Assembly: GCA_023434095.1 (NCBI GenBank)
Contig: JAEYTJ010000324.1
Location: 1 to 14,820, forward strand
Length of the DNA: 14,820 nt
DNA from: Pseudomonadota bacterium
GTDB lineage: Bacteria; Pseudomonadota; Alphaproteobacteria; Rhizobiales; Xanthobacteraceae
Reading direction: 5' to 3'
The number at the start of each line of letters is the position of its first letter. Positions within the stretch are counted from its first letter, which is position 1. The position numbers and the translations under genes were made by a program. This document shows positions 14,253-14,820 of the stretch, one piece after another. A model generated the notes under the pieces. The model saw nothing but the letters and a program-made list of their open reading frames with translations, had not been told where the DNA came from and did not search any database.

Positions 14253-14820
14253 CCGGAACCCTGCTCTGCCTCGGCCACGGCTATTGCGCCCGGCGGTTCG
14301 TCGCCCTGCACGGCGCGGCCTTCGCCCGCCGCATCGGCACCAGCCGCACCGGCGAGCCGGTGCCGGGCATGGAGATGCTGCGCTTCGAGGGTGATGCCCC
14401 GCCGGCCCTGCTGGAGGCGGCCCGCGCGGCCGACGCCGTGCTCGTCTCCGCCGCGCCGGGCGAGGCGGGCGATCCCTTCCTCGGGCCGCTCGGGGCGGCC
14501 CTTGCGGAAGGGCAGGGACCGCTCGCCTATCTCTCGACCATCGGTGTCTATGGCGATTCCGGCGGCGCGTGGATCGACGAGCGCGCGCCCACCGCAGCCG
14601 CCGCGCCCCGGGCCCGGCGCCGCATCGAGGCGGAGGCCGGCTGGCAGGTGCTCGGCCGCCGCGCCGGGCGTCCCGTGGCGGTGCTGCGGCTCGGCGGCAT
14701 TTACGGCCCCGGGCGCAACGCGCTGATCGACGTCGCGGACGGCAGCGCCCGCTGCATCGAGCGGGCGGGCCAGGTGTTCAACCGCATCCATGTCGACGAC
14801 ATCGCCGACGCCATTGGCGC
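14249..14820 (+). CDS. Atypical SDR (NAD-binding epimerase-like) protein, partial
   Basis: The frame opens with ATG at 14249, overlapping the queG stop as ATGA, and runs off the window after 190 codons. The N-terminus MTGTLLCLGHGYCARRF is a Rossmann-type GxGYxAxxF nucleotide-binding loop. Later come LSTIGVYGD, LRLGGIYGPGRN and FNRIHVDDIA, the order seen in extended SDR proteins such as the YeeZ-like group. After LSTIGVYGD the expected catalytic Y-x-x-x-K is not seen (the region reads RARRRIEAE), so it may bind a nucleotide without classical dehydrogenase activity. A GGGAGA ribosome binding site precedes it. The natural substrate is unknown, and the C-terminus is outside the window. Confidence 0.88.
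   Translation, partial: MTGTLLCLGHGYCARRFVALHGAAFARRIGTSRTGEPVPGMEMLRFEGDAPPALLEAARAADAVLVSAAPGEAGDPFLGPLGAALAEGQGPLAYLSTIGVYGDSGGAWIDERAPTAAAAPRARRRIEAEAGWQVLGRRAGRPVAVLRLGGIYGPGRNALIDVADGSARCIERAGQVFNRIHVDDIADAIG

Overview
The window is a chromosomal stretch of very GC-rich DNA from an alphaproteobacterium, most likely of the order Hyphomicrobiales (Rhizobiales). Evidence for this: a dapD-dapE pair in the rhizobial form, a dnaK/dnaJ/pmtA/pyrF neighbourhood with a Sinorhizobium-type phospholipid N-methyltransferase, an alphaproteobacterial-style heat-shock promoter before dnaK, a DUF2385/TIGR02301 protein, and a GST-fold (FzlA-like)-queG-SDR cluster. A family such as Xanthobacteraceae is plausible but cannot be fixed from the sequence alone.

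Layout. 1-1648 (+): the end of dapD, an intergenic stretch of about 330 bp holding two palindromic repeats, then dapE (lysine/diaminopimelate pathway). 1656-1970 (-): a small secreted protein carrying the N-terminal signature of rhizobial porins. 2092-3426 (+): a Nudix hydrolase, a secreted TIGR02301 protein and a 90-residue acidic protein of unknown function that starts with TTG. 3439-4258 (-): a GNAT acetyltransferase and rpsU, separated by a clear intrinsic terminator. 4448-7106 (-): a probable operon read pmtA, flavin reductase, pyrF, tandem-DUF1330 protein. 7249-11674 (-): a TIM-barrel sugar isomerase-like gene, then dnaK with a heat-shock promoter, a terminator-like hairpin and dnaJ. 11831-12229 (-): a VOC-family protein. 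12412-14820 (+): an FzlA-like GST-fold protein, queG and the start of an atypical SDR protein, with overlapping ends that point to translational coupling.

The genes are mostly core housekeeping: lysine and UMP synthesis, chaperones, ribosome, queuosine in tRNA, phosphatidylcholine synthesis, and probably cell division. I found no mobile element, CRISPR array, tRNA, rRNA, toxin-antitoxin pair or defence island, and nothing that amounts to a new multi-gene system. The points most worth checking are the porin-signature mini-protein, the terminator-like hairpin between dnaK and dnaJ, the inverted repeat across the dnaJ stop codon, the internally duplicated DUF1330 gene and the palindromic repeats before dapE.
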